From: Rhyacophila brunnea
Taxonomy: Eukaryota > Arthropoda > Insecta > Trichoptera > Rhyacophilidae
Assembly: GCA_022495005.1 (NCBI GenBank)
Contig: JAGYXB010001020.1
Span: 1,775,210 to 1,839,209, forward strand
Direction: 5' to 3'
Length of the DNA stretch: 64,000 nt
A program made the translations under genes and the position numbers. Positions 1 through 12,470 of this stretch are shown in pieces. Within the stretch, counting starts at the first letter, position 1. Every line of letters starts with the position of its first letter. The notes beneath the pieces were generated by a model. It did not search any database. It was not told where the DNA came from and saw nothing but the letters and a program-made list of their open reading frames with translations.

Positions 1-2440
1 ATTAATATTACATACAGAAGTCTTGTTCTTGACAGGTCGTGACAGCGAAGGTTCAAATATTTCAATAAAAAACTATTTATAGCTTCGGTCGTCCGATACA
101 AACAGGAATCTGTAGAGGATGATAACTATGGTTACGCTATAGAATTGAAAGTATTGGGTAATATCTTTATTATTAAGGGCCCACGTACCGTATAAAGATC
201 AAAAAATTAAGAATTTTATGTATCTTTGGGAACTAAGCCTGAACAATATATAGAGTGTGTAAGAAGTCGTGATGTCCTGTTCTTTCTCAGTTTCAGGAAT
301 CAAAATTTCATGATCATATAAAATATATTAATACCTAGCAACTACGTTGAAGAAAACATTATTTTATAGAGAACGAGCCTATGCATTAGATAATGCGACA
401 AAAAATACCTCTGGAAATACTGCTCTAATTTTCATACAAACTCACAGGTACCCTGATTGTTGTTTCTTTTATCTACACCAAAAATGGCACATCAAATTGG
501 ACCTCGCCTTATCGATTTTTTATATGGAAACCATAAAAGGCTCCCTCTTGAAGAAGATTAAACTGATGCTCAATTACTACAGTAAAAGAGTATCATTGTA
601 AACCTGGAGTATAAAGCTATATTATTTTGACACATGAAAAAGGTCCGTGGTTATATATATTATAATATATAGCATTCTTTCAATTATTTTTATGTCAACA
701 AATATATTTTTTTAAATTTTGAATGCTTACTTAATGATATTTATTAAATAGTATTTTTAAAAATTTCCATTAGAGTTTGCAATTGATTCGTAATTTTGAG
801 GAATGCGTATTGTAATTGCCGTGATATTTATAGATAATTCGATCATGTAATATAATATTTTATCTGTTCTTAAAAAAAGATAAATATCATTTAGAAATTC
901 GATTTCTTTTTAAAATTTAATATGAAATATATTGAAACTATGAATCATCCAAAAAAGTTATCTGATATTCTAAATACCTTATTAAACTATATTTTTCTGA
1001 TAAATACGTTATAGGTACGGCTGTGAAATGAACGCATATTTTGTAAAACTTTTTTTTTAATTATAAGTTTGTCTTTGATTTATTTAAAAAAAAAATGTAA
1101 TATTTTTAGATATGTAATCTAAATGTAAGTTGTGTTAAGTTCTATACTTTGTATTCTCAAGCTAGATACTGCTGACAGCAGTACGCTCCGCCTCAATACC
1201 ATGTCTGCCCTTTGAAATTAAGTCGCAGCTAAAATCTAGGACAAACACTTATTTTTAAGGACGATTCAATTTATATACAATGCTTTCGACTGCCGACGAA
1301 ATTTTCGCACGTATGCTATAGGCTCGCCACCACTGGGCTAGAACGATTGATGAAGTTTATTTGAAAAAATATGTTTTAAAAGTCGCCGTATATTTGGGGT
1401 ACCTACTTATAGAAGCAAAATGAAGTTAATTTAATTTATGGGGGAAAGTTTTATTATTCTTCTGAGCTAGCTCGTTTTGGTTTGAATTAATTATATTTTT
1501 TTAAATTCTCGGAAACGTGATATCAACAAGTTTTTCTGTGGGTATACTTTCAGATGATTTTTACAGTTAGTATTATTAGTGTAGAATTTTCGTGCATGGT
1601 TCTAAATAATCACGTCTGCAACTCGTATCAACAATCCCCAAACTTTTATCTCCTGCTCTGTTCGTGCAAATAACTTTTTCCGAGCCCACGCTCATTAATC
1701 AGAAGATAAGATGGACACGCTCTTTGAAAGAATGTTAATCGTAACAATGCCACTTACTTTATACGGTCGCTATAAAATAGAGAAGAAATGAGATTGTGCA
1801 ATCTGACTTATGCTGTGGTTAGGGTCTGTTTTATATTTAGATTTTCTCTCCGTCCACACTCTTGAGTTGTAACTCACTTGTATTCTTCACCATCTCAGCG
1901 TTTATATACACTGCTAAATATATTTAGATGTTCAACAATTTAAAAAAAACGGTGGTTTTTATTATTTGAAATTCACAGAAAGTAATGTAGAATTAATCGT
2001 TAAAATACATAATATATAATATCGGGGGTATACTGACAGAAAGCATTAACTCATTAAAACAAGTTCTGAGATAATCGCAAAAAGGACTTTAATTTTTTTT
2101 TCAAAACGTTCTCCCACGTAGATTTTTTTATGATTTAAAAACATTTTTTCTACATTATAAAGACTAATCTTTATGGCAAACACAATATACGACATGTTAC
2201 AAGTCCTTTATTTTGTATACACAGAATGCATTAGGCCATTATCATGCTTTCTATCAGAATAAAAAAATAACAATATGATTTAATAATGTTTCTATTTTCT
2301 CACCATTATATCATATGCCTTTGTGCGTTTTACCAGGACGTAGAGCGTAAAATTGTATAGATTTTGGCATTTAAAACAGAAAAACAGAAAAAAACTGAAA
2401 TAATGCGTTCTATCAGTATACCCTCGATATTATAGTATAT
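1..2440. other. AT-rich non-coding DNA
   Basis: I see no gene here. Open frames are short (the longest, 84 codons at 347..601, lacks a recognisable domain and an ATG start), homopolymer runs are common, and no repeat boundaries or splice-bounded exons stand out. Confidence 0.6.
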
Positions 2441-2450
2441 CAGTATAGGG

Positions 2451-2760
2451 TGACTTTTGGAAAGAGGTAGGCTGTGGATATCAGAGAAAAGGAACACTTT
2501 TCAGGTATACTTACGGGAAATAAGAAGATAATACGATATTATATACGATGAATAGGTACAAACTAATCACAACGACACACTAAATCGATGACATTTCAAT
2601 AGCTCACTGACGACATAAGATTGAGCGATGAGTTTAAATTATGTGTTTTTCTAAATATTTATATGCATCAAAAATCATTATTTAAAAAATTATTTCTAAA
2701 AACAATTTATATTTATATGTGATTGAATACCATAGATTTTTTTTAATTTACCTTATTATT
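2451..2760 (+). repeat. Truncated copy of the 25433..26086 hAT-like element
   Basis: This segment matches the left part of the element at 25433. Both share GGGTGACTTTTGG, AGGTAGGCTGTGGA, GAGCGATGAGTTTAAATTA and GTGATTGAAT in the same order. The terminal CAGTGGCGAA bases of the 25.4-kb copy are missing here, and similarity fades after the poly-T near 2745. It is therefore a truncated, non-coding relic. Whether the divergence reflects age or a sister subfamily cannot be told from two copies. Confidence 0.65.
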
Positions 2761-5700
2761 AATTTTCGGACATCGCTGCAGTCATAGACAACAATATTAT
2801 GGGCAAAATTTTTAGGCTTCCTTTGTAAATTGGCCAGTTGGTTTCCGCCAAATTTAATTCGTGCAAGTTACCGGACACGTATATTTTTAACCACAAGATG
2901 CAACGTCTTCCTTTATTATTTTTTTAATCATCATTTGCAATGTCATAATCAGACATGACTCTCATAATCATTAAATGCTTTAAGTTTAAAAACTATTTTA
3001 AAATCGAACTGATTTTAAAATAGGATTTTCCTCATTTTTTTTCATTACCTAAACATAAGTTGGATATGGACCACTGCTAAAATTTAAAAGTTGTGAAGTA
3101 GTTCAAATATATTACGTTTGCCTATCTTAATCCATATACATACATGGACTAGCCCAGTCTTAATCGTTATGTGGATTAAGGTATCCACCGCAATATGTAG
3201 TGGTGCGTGAGTTTATTCTAAGAACGGTAGGAACCTATATATTTTCAATAATGTACTCGATTTTTGAAAATTAAATGCAGGCTTTTATGATCGTATTTCA
3301 ACTTAATTTTTTTTCGAGCTTCTTCGAGCTTTTCAGATTCGTGCTGAACTGAGATAAGAACGCTCCATTTTCGTTGAATTATATTTTTTAAAATTTAATT
3401 TTGTTCCCTCTTCAATTTCGACTTTGTGACTGACGTAAACCGAAATGTTAGTCGTAATTTTTTTGCATTATACGACTAATGTAAATTTTTTGTTTACGAA
3501 AAGGCATCCCACTTTGTGGGCTTCCGAGCAAACATCATCTAATTTTATATTTCAGAATTTTTTTCTTTAATTTTCACTTTCCGGAATTGTAGGCATAAAA
3601 CGGAAAGAAGGAAGCAGTCTTTTATTATTCTCAACATAACGATAAGTATCATAACTTACTAACATAATATTATATTAACTGTGTTTGCGTTAGTAATACG
3701 TTCCGTTACGACCGTCTATCGAAAGATAATATTCATAAAAAATAATAATGTGAACCTAAGGGAAGTAATCGAATGTAAAAACTTTACAAGAAATGTGGGT
3801 TCATGTTTTAATTTGTATATTGTATGCGTCTCTATATTAAAATACTTCATATTTTTAACTAATAATTTGATTAATATTATTACTTTTCAATAATATAGTG
3901 AATTATATTTTTATATATTCAGGAGTGCATTGAATAAAAAAAAATGCAATTTACACAAAAGTTAACGAAACTCAATATAAGCTCATATGTTACTAAATTA
4001 GATTATTCTATATACCCGTGGGATGGTACGAATACGCTGAATCGTCAGCGGAAGATTAAGATTATTGTGATAGTGATTTTTTCCAGTTAGTACGATTCGA
4101 TCCCGAGTCCACTAATCGCAAGCGGAGCTTACGTAATTATTATTGCAGCGGTAATTTTGTTTATTAGTGAATTAACTTACGGTAGGAATTTCGGGGTTAC
4201 CAGTTACGGGCAAAGATTTATAGGGACAGTTATACGAAGTCATCCATCACTCTATTTCCGTTAATTCTGTTTATTGTTCGTATTCTAATACACCATTTTT
4301 ATAATTAAGATTAAGTTAAATATGAAAAGTAAAAAAAAACATATGGAAAGATGTGACAAGTAAGAATATGCGACCAATGGATTTAAGTACAATTGAGAAA
4401 GTGATTCCAGAATTTGTCACACCGAATGGGCTGTGTGCCAGGTCATCGCTTGGTTCTGCAATATTCCAATGTTGTCAAAGTTAAACTAAAATCTTTCCGA
4501 CTCGCCACAATATCTACAATAATTAATATTGTACTTAAATATGGAAAACTATCAATGTGATTGCAAAACAGAGTATAACCCCTTTTCATATTAGTATTTC
4601 TTTAGAGGAAACAGAATCCGTGCTTCAGTAAAGCTCATTCTATTAATCAATGGTTGGCTAAGTTGCTTTAGTCACTTTAGTGTGTAGTTATTCGTTTATA
4701 CGTGTATCTTTTAAATAGTTTTGGAAGTAAAGATAAGTAAATTTATATGATAAATTATCCAATATATTTTAATCAACGAAAAGAGGTTAACTATCATTGT
4801 AAAATATAATGTATAAGCCAATTTTCTTAAAAAAAAAACACTTAAAAAATTAAATGGACACTGGTTCGGTAGCCTCTCAGCTTGGCATACGAGATGGGCG
4901 AAGGAAAATTTCGGGCCGTACTTTTTCCGATAAATGTTTCGTATGCAAAGTAATTTGTTTTACCTTTTCTATCCAGAGAATCATGAAAAACATATATTTA
5001 CATATATATTACATCAACCTTTTGCGATAAGAGATAGGGTGCTTTATCCGAGCCACCGCATATTGCCTTTCCTACTTAATAGCAGGCATTTAAAGCCCTA
5101 AGGATTCTGTACATTACTTGGTTCATGAAAATCGAATGATTATAATATTGGTAAAAGGAAATAATATAACCCAATGAGATAAAATCGCTTTCTAGGGAAA
5201 AGAGTCGACGTTTAAATAATCTTTGTTAAGACTATTTACTCTATAATATTGTATTTTATGAATTATTTAGGTACATATTTAACATAATACCGAGCGTGTT
5301 GAGACGTAAAAATAATTTATTTTATTTTGTTAACTGAGGCGGACGAAACCAGTCCTAATCTATTGATTAAAAGTGGAATAAGTACTACAAAAAAAAATTG
5401 CGTTTTATTAAATTAAAACAACAATACGTAAAAATAAGTTATCAATGTATACGATTAAATTGTTAAGAATTATTTTTCAGCGTCTAAAAATCTCACCAGC
5501 AAGAGTTATTCCGCGATGAAGCTACAATTTGGTATGACGTTTGTGACAAATAAATATACAAAACCAATCAAAATAATATTTCATTTTCATCTCACGTAAA
5601 TATTCAAATCATCAATATACAATAATAACTTATTTAGTTTAACAAATTTGATATAAAATACGCAAAACTCTAAGGTGGGTCTCACATAAAAACTTGACAC

Positions 5701-6540
5701 GACTGTAACCCGTTGAATGTATCGATGGTATGTTGTTGGTATTCACGTCTAACTTAATGCTGTATCACAGCGTTGATGCTTAATTTTTGGTTAGAGAGAA
5801 CATTTTATGACTCATGAAACATAATTATAGGCGCTTAGTATGAATTACGCTAATATTATAAATAAACAAATGCATAATGCGCTAGTCGCTTATCAAGCTA
5901 GTATAAAAGACCGTCGCCCCAGAACGTTAGATTAAAAAATATTTTTCCAAAAATTAAAACACTATGCAGGATAGCAAAATCTTTCCAATTGAAAATCGTA
6001 TCCAATATTTCCACCTATTTATTATTGTTACGCCAATATTAAATCAATGTTTCATTTTCTGATGTATAATTGACGTTTATCTGACGTGAATATTTTGTTG
6101 ATTGTTGTTATATTGAGTTTTTGATGTTTTTGACTCTATGGATTAAATTGCATGGGAATATTTAATGCAACTCTTATTGGCATTTATAAGTTAGTATTGT
6201 AACATTCGTGTCGAATCGAATGTCAGTGTGCATAGCGCCTAATTTACACTTTATATTTAATCAAAATTATTAAGACGATACATCAGTGAAACGGCAAATA
6301 ATTTTCAACTATAAGCGCGACGAAATTTTGGACTGGCTGGCATTTGGAGAACGAACGTCGAGGTGTGATTACGTCAATTTGTTTCGTGATGGCGACGGGG
6401 GTATTAATTCTTAAATTGTGTAAAGATGACTAAAAACGTTACCCATTTACTTGAAAAATAAAACATGTCAATGAATATATTATTATTGTTACTAATAGAA
6501 CAAAGTGCCCACCACCACCCGTCATATATGCACAGCCGTG
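2761..6540. other. AT-rich non-coding DNA
   Basis: I see nothing that can be annotated in this stretch. There are no long open frames, TSD-bounded elements or tandem arrays. A weak RNA polymerase III B-box-like word (ATTCGATCCC, near 4096) has no convincing A box partner. Confidence 0.5.
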
Positions 6541-6544
6541 AATA

Positions 6545-6840
6545 TGCACGGCCGCTTTCTATGACGCTTTAAACGTGTCTGAAAGAAGTGATTTTAAGTG
6601 CTCATTCCGTCCCGAGACGGAGCCGCACGGGACTGATGCTGCAACCATGCACCGTAGTGCTTAAAGAAGAAAGTTAAGAAAGAAAATTTTAGAACAATAA
6701 ACAGAACATTAAATGGACGCATGTTGGATTTATATGAGAGATTATATTTCGGTCGGCATGCGTCATTTGCACCCGCGACCCGCAATCAGCGCATCGCCTA
6801 GCCACGATCTTTTTAGACCATGCCTCAACTAAGGTATAGC
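6545..6840 (-). repeat. Probable degenerate tRNA-derived SINE
   Basis: Read on the minus strand, 6840 to 6750 has a tRNA-like head: an A-box-like stretch (GTGGCTAGGCGATGCG) followed by a degenerate B box (GGGTGCAAATGAC). The body ends in GC-rich DNA unlike the AT-rich flanks, including a short inverted repeat (GTCCCGTGCGG / TCGGGAC). The short minus-strand frame over it has no domain. The evidence is the box arrangement only; no second copy lies in the window. Confidence 0.4.
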
Positions 6841-7381
6841 CTTAATTCGGATAATTATTATAATACATAATAATACACAAATGATTGGCGCGTTTCATGT
6901 AGGTGAATCTTAATTTATTACAATTATGTACAAGGCGACATTTTATCAATATGTTTATGTTAGATATTAATGTTAAAAATAAATAAAACACGAGTTTTAT
7001 GTGATGGATATGATTTTTACATTGATTATACGATTCAAAGTTAAGAATTCAGAAAACAAAATTAATTTCAAACAACATCTGAACTATTTAAAATGAGTTG
7101 TGTGAAAGTTTTCCGCAAAATCGCATTATAAGTAGGCGTTTAAAGTAGACTACGTTTGTATGCTGCACGCAGATTATTATAATGGCATATGCTGTAGTTA
7201 TATTTTAACTAAATATCGTACGATACGTAGAGAAAAGTTAACGCGATCATAAAAAATTAAACCACATCATATGAAAAGCGAAAGAAACGCGACAAGCATA
7301 AATTTAATATCTAGATACTAAGAATACACTATTAAAATGAGTGAATATAAATTTTAATTTTACATAGAAATGTAATAGTAA

Positions 7382-7800
7382 AGTGGCGAAGGGTAAAGGT
7401 AAGCCGTTAAGATTTAACCTAAATATTGCACAATGTCAGCCATATGTATTTGTTTTCATTGAACTAAGCCTACAATTTTAATTATAGATGGTGATGCAGA
7501 CTACAAATTGCAGATAGTATTGGTTAGTTTTTTTTAAATTCAATTAAACACGGCGAAAAACAAACCATAATACATAATCGGCAAAAAATAGTCGTCTATC
7601 TATAAAATATCTAATATTATGCCATTAAATCATACATCATTTGGGATACTTTATAGATAGAATAATATTTTTTTATCTACTATGTATTGGTTTAGGTAGG
7701 AATTAATGAATTTTAAAAACTAACCAACAACATGTGTAATATGTATTCTTAATTCATCGAAAACAAATATGTATGAATGAAAAAGTGTGCACTATTTTGT
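7382..7800 (+). mobile_element. Truncated copy of the 34688..35244 hAT-like element
   Basis: The left end (AGTGGCGAAGGGTAAAGGTAAGCCGTTAAGATTT) closely matches the left end of the complete element at 34688. The inside shares the GTCAGYCATAT, CATTGAACTAAG and TCTATCTATA words and the CTACTATG-TTGG-TTAGG block. The right part stops at GTGTGCACTATTT, so the right terminal inverted repeat is lost. It is a non-coding relic. No TSD can be recognised because one end is missing. Confidence 0.7.
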
Positions 7801-8180
7801 TGAATAACCCATCAAATTGAATAAAATAAATGGTTTATTAAATTATTGGCAATTGTAAGTACGTTATAAATAAAAATTTGGTGAAATCATGGCGACGATT
7901 AGTAATTGCTGCAATTAATGATATTTTAATTTAAAACAGAATAATCGATAGTCAACAATAGCGCAATTTGATAAGCATTTCATGTTAGAACAACTAGTTA
8001 AATTCGTCGTAATTAAGTAGTATTCCCGTAACTTAATTTGTTAAAGCACATTGGCGTGAATCTAGTGGATATAAGTTCAAGTCCTGTTGGGTGTTGTATT
8101 TTTTTCAAAGTTGGGTTTTTCTAGTACCTACCTATGTATATATAAGGTGTTTTCAAAATGTAGGTATATACAATTATTGT

Positions 8181-8420
8181 GGCCGTCGCGATTAAGCGTT
8201 GGACTATAACGCTGTGGGTCCCAGATTCGAATCCTGGGTCTGGCAAGTACACGTATTGTTTTTCAATTTGTGTCTGTCAGGGTATGGACCTAATAGGTTG
8301 AGCAAGTGGCTTACATCCATTTCTCGTAAAAAACAAAATCTGTTAATACAAACCTCTACTCTGTGGAGGCCCATATGATCATATTAGGGTCGGGCATGGT
8401 CGAAAGAAAAAGAAGAAGAA
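8181..8420 (+). repeat. tRNA-derived SINE, family 1, copy 1
   Basis: A tRNA-like head carries an A-box-like segment (GGCCGTCGCGATTAAGCG) and a perfect B box (GATTCGAATCC) followed by CTGGGTCTGG. The body holds AGGTTGAGCAAGTGGCT, TTTCTCGTAAAA and CTCTGTGGAGGCCCA, and the tail is A/G-rich (GAAAGAAAAAGAAGAAGAA). The same order is seen at 15688 and 43783, so this is a true family. It is transcribed by RNA polymerase III from its internal promoter when active and depends on a LINE for movement; it encodes nothing. Confidence 0.85.
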
Positions 8421-9335
8421 TCTTTAATACTCATATGTTTTCTGATGTGTTGCAAAAATGCATGATGTTTCTAGATAGGTATATATTCAATAAAGAGCGT
8501 TAAATTTTTATATATCGTGTATTATTATTCTATTTATTAAACAAAACAATAGATTGACGTTGTTATTGCTATTGTTATGGACTACATTAGAATCAAATAT
8601 GTACAAACCTTCATGATGTAAATATAGCTTCTAAGGGAAGCTGAGAAAATATTTATAATAATAATTATTAAGTTAGCTTAATAATTATTTAAGTCATTTC
8701 GCATTGTATATTCCTCTATAGTCTATCTATAGCGACCTTTAGTGTTTATTAAATGCATTTTTCGTTTTGAGATAAAAATGCCTTGATTTAGAAAAAAGTT
8801 TAATCAAATGGACTAAATGTTTTCTTTTCACAATTTGCCACATATCCACACCCTTTTGGGTATAACGAACTAGACACGTCCTCCACAATAACTATTGTAC
8901 TGAGAGCACCACATAAAGAAATTCTCAAGACCCTGGTTATGTATGGTGTGCACCAAAGTGTGAAGGATTTCTAGTTTGAGATAGCCGATTGGTCCAGTTG
9001 ACTTAAAGTTAGTTTTTTTTCCCTTTTCATCCACACTATCACGTAAATTCGGAAACAACAGTAGTTAAGTAGGTACCTAAGTGACCAAAACCTGACGCAA
9101 AGCAAGCCACAATTTTATTTATTTTTGCAAGTAAATGCTTCAATGATACGAATACGCATATTTTTTTATTACATTGTTACCGATTCAACCATCCAAACCC
9201 CCATTTCACACGCAGCGAATATTATATCGCGTGATGTAAATTCGCGCGACCATTTTCCATATACACGTATCGCGCGAAAATATTAGCTGCTTGAGAAACG
9301 GCGTAACATGTCGTTAGCATTACTTATACTGTCAT
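8421..9335. other. AT-rich non-coding DNA
   Basis: No gene is supported. A 62-codon minus frame at 8870..9058 starts at TTG, lacks an ATG and has no recognisable domain. The short CG-containing patch at 9215..9300 (several CGCG words) is unexplained. Confidence 0.45.
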
Positions 9336-9339
9336 AGTT

Positions 9340-9890
9340 CACATTTCAATCATTTTTATTAAAATTGATATTATAATAATTATTACAAGATAAAAAAACT
9401 TTTTATATACCACGTTTTTTAATTTTCTGTTGAATATATATAAACTTGACAATTCTATGTATTAATAAATTTTGTACTTGATAGAAATACTGAATGAATT
9501 TAGAATACTGAAATATCATTTTGACATTTTATATTGATTTCCATAGTAACGCACGTATATATTAATAATTTAGTTGCTAGGACCCCCTTAGCAACCAATA
9601 ATAGTTTTTTACTTTTTACGATTTTTTTCCGAAATAACTTTCGATACAAAACAGAATTATCTGAAAATGATTTCAATTCTGCTTAAAGATGGCTAAAAGT
9701 ATTAAAAGAATGCATTGTCGTCGTGTTCTGATATATTCTAAATGTTTCAAATGTCTAGCTAGTCGGGAAGTTATTAAAAAATCTTGGACAAACAAGACAA
9801 AATTTGTACTGGACACACAAGAAAAAATTTGTACTGGACAAACAAGAATACGAGCTAAAAAAAACGTGGTAAAAAACACATGATGTTTAC
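9340..9890 (+). repeat. Dispersed repeat of unknown type, copy 1, with a small basic ORF
   Basis: About 550 bp is repeated at 48975..49460 in the same orientation. Shared blocks include CTTTTTATATA, GAATACTGAAAT, TTTCCATAGTAACGCA, GTTGCTAG and TTAGCAACCAATAAT, and ATGGCTAAAAGTATTAAAAG. Copy 1 keeps a 64-codon ATG-started frame at 9689..9883 (begins MAKSIKRM, rich in Lys and Arg). The frame in copy 2 stops after about 31 codons. No domain is recognisable and the reverse frame is a shadow. It may be an unclassified transposon or a segmental duplication; no terminal repeats or TSDs were found. Confidence 0.6.
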
Positions 9891-12137
9891 TAATTTTTTA
9901 TTTTTTGTTAAATCGTCTTAGGTATGTTTAGAGTTCGAACTTCGGAAATAAGACGTATTCAATTTAACTTAAATATTAATTATATCGCATTTTCAATAAT
10001 TAAACATTAAATGATATCTTTTCCAACCATTGATTTTAATCAGTAAACATTCAGTTTTCATAATGCAGCTAAAATATTCCCATCTAAAGTCATAAAACTG
10101 TAAGTAGGCATAATATACAAAATAATACGATACGGTGCGGTGTAAACCCAGTTTTTCAATACAACATTAGCATTGAGAAATTGATAATACCTTCGAGTTG
10201 CATTCGATTCGCCGTTACTTCTTATTTATAATCATTAATGCGGTTAATCATCGTTCTAATGCAATTCCTGTTATAATTTGATGCAAGTGATAGATCGAGT
10301 GTAACTAACTGCATTCTCAACGCACGGCTAACTTTTTCTTCGCGTTCACGGCAATCACAATGAATCGCCCACAGTTTGTCACCGAATTTATAGTCATGAA
10401 TGAAAAATGGTTGTGCCGTGCAGTATTTTGTCACGTGTGAGATGGTAGTAAAATTATAATTTACTATTTGAATAAAATACTATACGTTACACCTCATAAA
10501 AACAGCATGCAATTAGATGCATATATTTATCGTAAGGTTGAATCAAATTGTAAAAGATTTGTGTAGTATGTTACCTAGCGAGCCTTCGCATCATAAAAAA
10601 AACTACCTGATGCATAATACTGATAAGCTTTTAGTACAAATATAAAATATACTACCTGGGTACTAAATTAAATATTAATTGGATATTATTCTTATACAGT
10701 TAATTGATTCTTGATTCACCGATAAAAATGTAAAAAAAAAACACTTACCAAAATCTAATGTTGAACTTCGAATAGATTAAATTCACATTAAGTGGTGATA
10801 AAATAAACTGTATACTTTTGAATTAAACGTATCGTTTATAGTAATCCTACTTAGAAGTGCTAAGTGATCCATAATATTATTGTATTTTTAAAAATGATTC
10901 ATTTACCTCTAACGTGATTTTAGACGAGCAATAAAATTGTATAAGAAAATAATTAATAAAACGCCGTAACAATTATAATTATGTAGGTATATTGTTTTTT
11001 TATTTTAAATAATACAATGTATTTCTACAAACAATTAACAATTTACACCATTAAAATGGTTGAATATATTATGAAGATAATAAGATTTCCAAGAAATCGC
11101 TCACACAGGGAAATTATTTTTCAATTTACCTACCCTTGTAAATCGAGAGTCAAAGGAATGTTAGAAACGAGAAAATTAAAGAAACCTTCATACTTTTTCC
11201 GGAAGCTTTTGAGATACGGATTAATAATAAAGTGAAGGTTATTAATATAGTGGAGAAGAACAGAGAAATCTTATTATCCACATAAATAAGTAAGTACTCT
11301 ACTTACTTCTTTATAGGTAACTGAAAAGATTGACGGAATGAGAGATGTTGGGTAGAAAGACGCTCATTGCTTCAAGATATGACCAGAAACCGTAATAAAT
11401 AGAAATAAATACCTTCCAACTTACTTACAACTTCATAGAAGAATAATAGTACATATATTTCACAATTAATTCTAATCTCCTCTTAGAGGATTTTAATGTA
11501 TATGTATGGTAATATTGTTATATCCCAGATCGGCGATGTTTTCCGGTCCATAATATAATATCTGTTCGATTTTTTTTTAGATTTTTATAATTCCCTGTAG
11601 TTATCTTTTTCTGGTTTTTTATAGTCTTTTTTAAACATGTCATAATAATATTATGGATACATAGTCGATGACGAGTTATTAATGATTGAGAAATAATACA
11701 TGCATAGATGAAATACACAATTGACACAAAACATTGCACATAAGTATTAAATTTGATCTACTGCACAGTTATTGCAATTATTCTGAAGGTTAACTTTTTT
11801 AACATATTTTCTATTAATATGTCTGTTATATTATGAATGCTAATAATAGTAGTGACAAGTGATAAGCATTGCGTGCACATTTATGAATATCATGAAAGAC
11901 TTATAAATAAATGAATAACAATTCAAGAAAAGGAATGCAAATATAATCATGCAATAATGAATAATAATTATCAATGTAGTTTAATCCTCATTTCACATGC
12001 TGTTTCTATGAATGTTAAAATCCATAATCCAGTGGCATAGCTAAAAATGAGCAATTTTGTATAAAAGCATTAACTTTGGCATATCCACAGACTACAGAGT
12101 GAGCTTAAGATATTGAGCCACTTCAAAATATATACTT
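9891..12137. other. AT-rich non-coding DNA
   Basis: No supported feature. Minus frame 10222..10434 (70 codons, GTG start) and plus frame 11017..11235 (72 codons) have no domain, no flanking coding sequence and no clear splice context. Confidence 0.5.
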
Positions 12138-12145
12138 ACAGGAAC

Positions 12146-12462
12146 CAGTGGCGGCTATTCCATATGAACTGCGGAACTGCAGCATCCCCAAGCGTTGTCG
12201 GGACAGCGGCTCTGAGCCAGTAGCGACGCGCGGCGCGAGTCGCGACAGATGTCGAGAGCAACTAAAAGGTGATAGACCTTCTTTCTTTCCAGGAAAAAAA
12301 GACAGAGGAATCAATTTTATAATGAAATAAAAACGCTTATAATATTTAATTTTAATAATTTTGATGTTAATAGTAAAATATAATCCAAATGATCATTTAT
12401 TTTTATTTTTATTTTTAATCAACCGCAGCACCCCCAGTTATAATATCCACGAACCGCCACTG
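12146..12462. mobile_element. Non-autonomous hAT-like element (317 bp) with perfect 8-bp TSD
   Basis: The element starts CAGTGGCGGCT and ends AACCGCCACTG, an imperfect terminal inverted repeat of the CAGTGGCG type common in hAT elements. It is flanked by a perfect 8-bp direct repeat, ACAGGAAC, at 12138..12145 and 12463..12470; 8-bp TSDs are the hallmark of hAT transposases. Its left third is strikingly GC-rich for this region, while the rest is AT-rich. There is no transposase, so it would depend on an autonomous relative. Small frames on both strands inside it have no coding features. Confidence 0.9.
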
Positions 12463-12470
12463 ACAGGAAC

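Noticed and set aside
347..601. 84-codon plus-strand frame
   Set aside because: It has a non-ATG start in this AT-rich region and no recognisable domain; likely chance.
9570..9600. X-box (RFX site) from GTTGCTAG...TTAGCAAC
   Set aside because: The spacing between half-sites is too long for the X-box consensus; it is part of a dispersed repeat.
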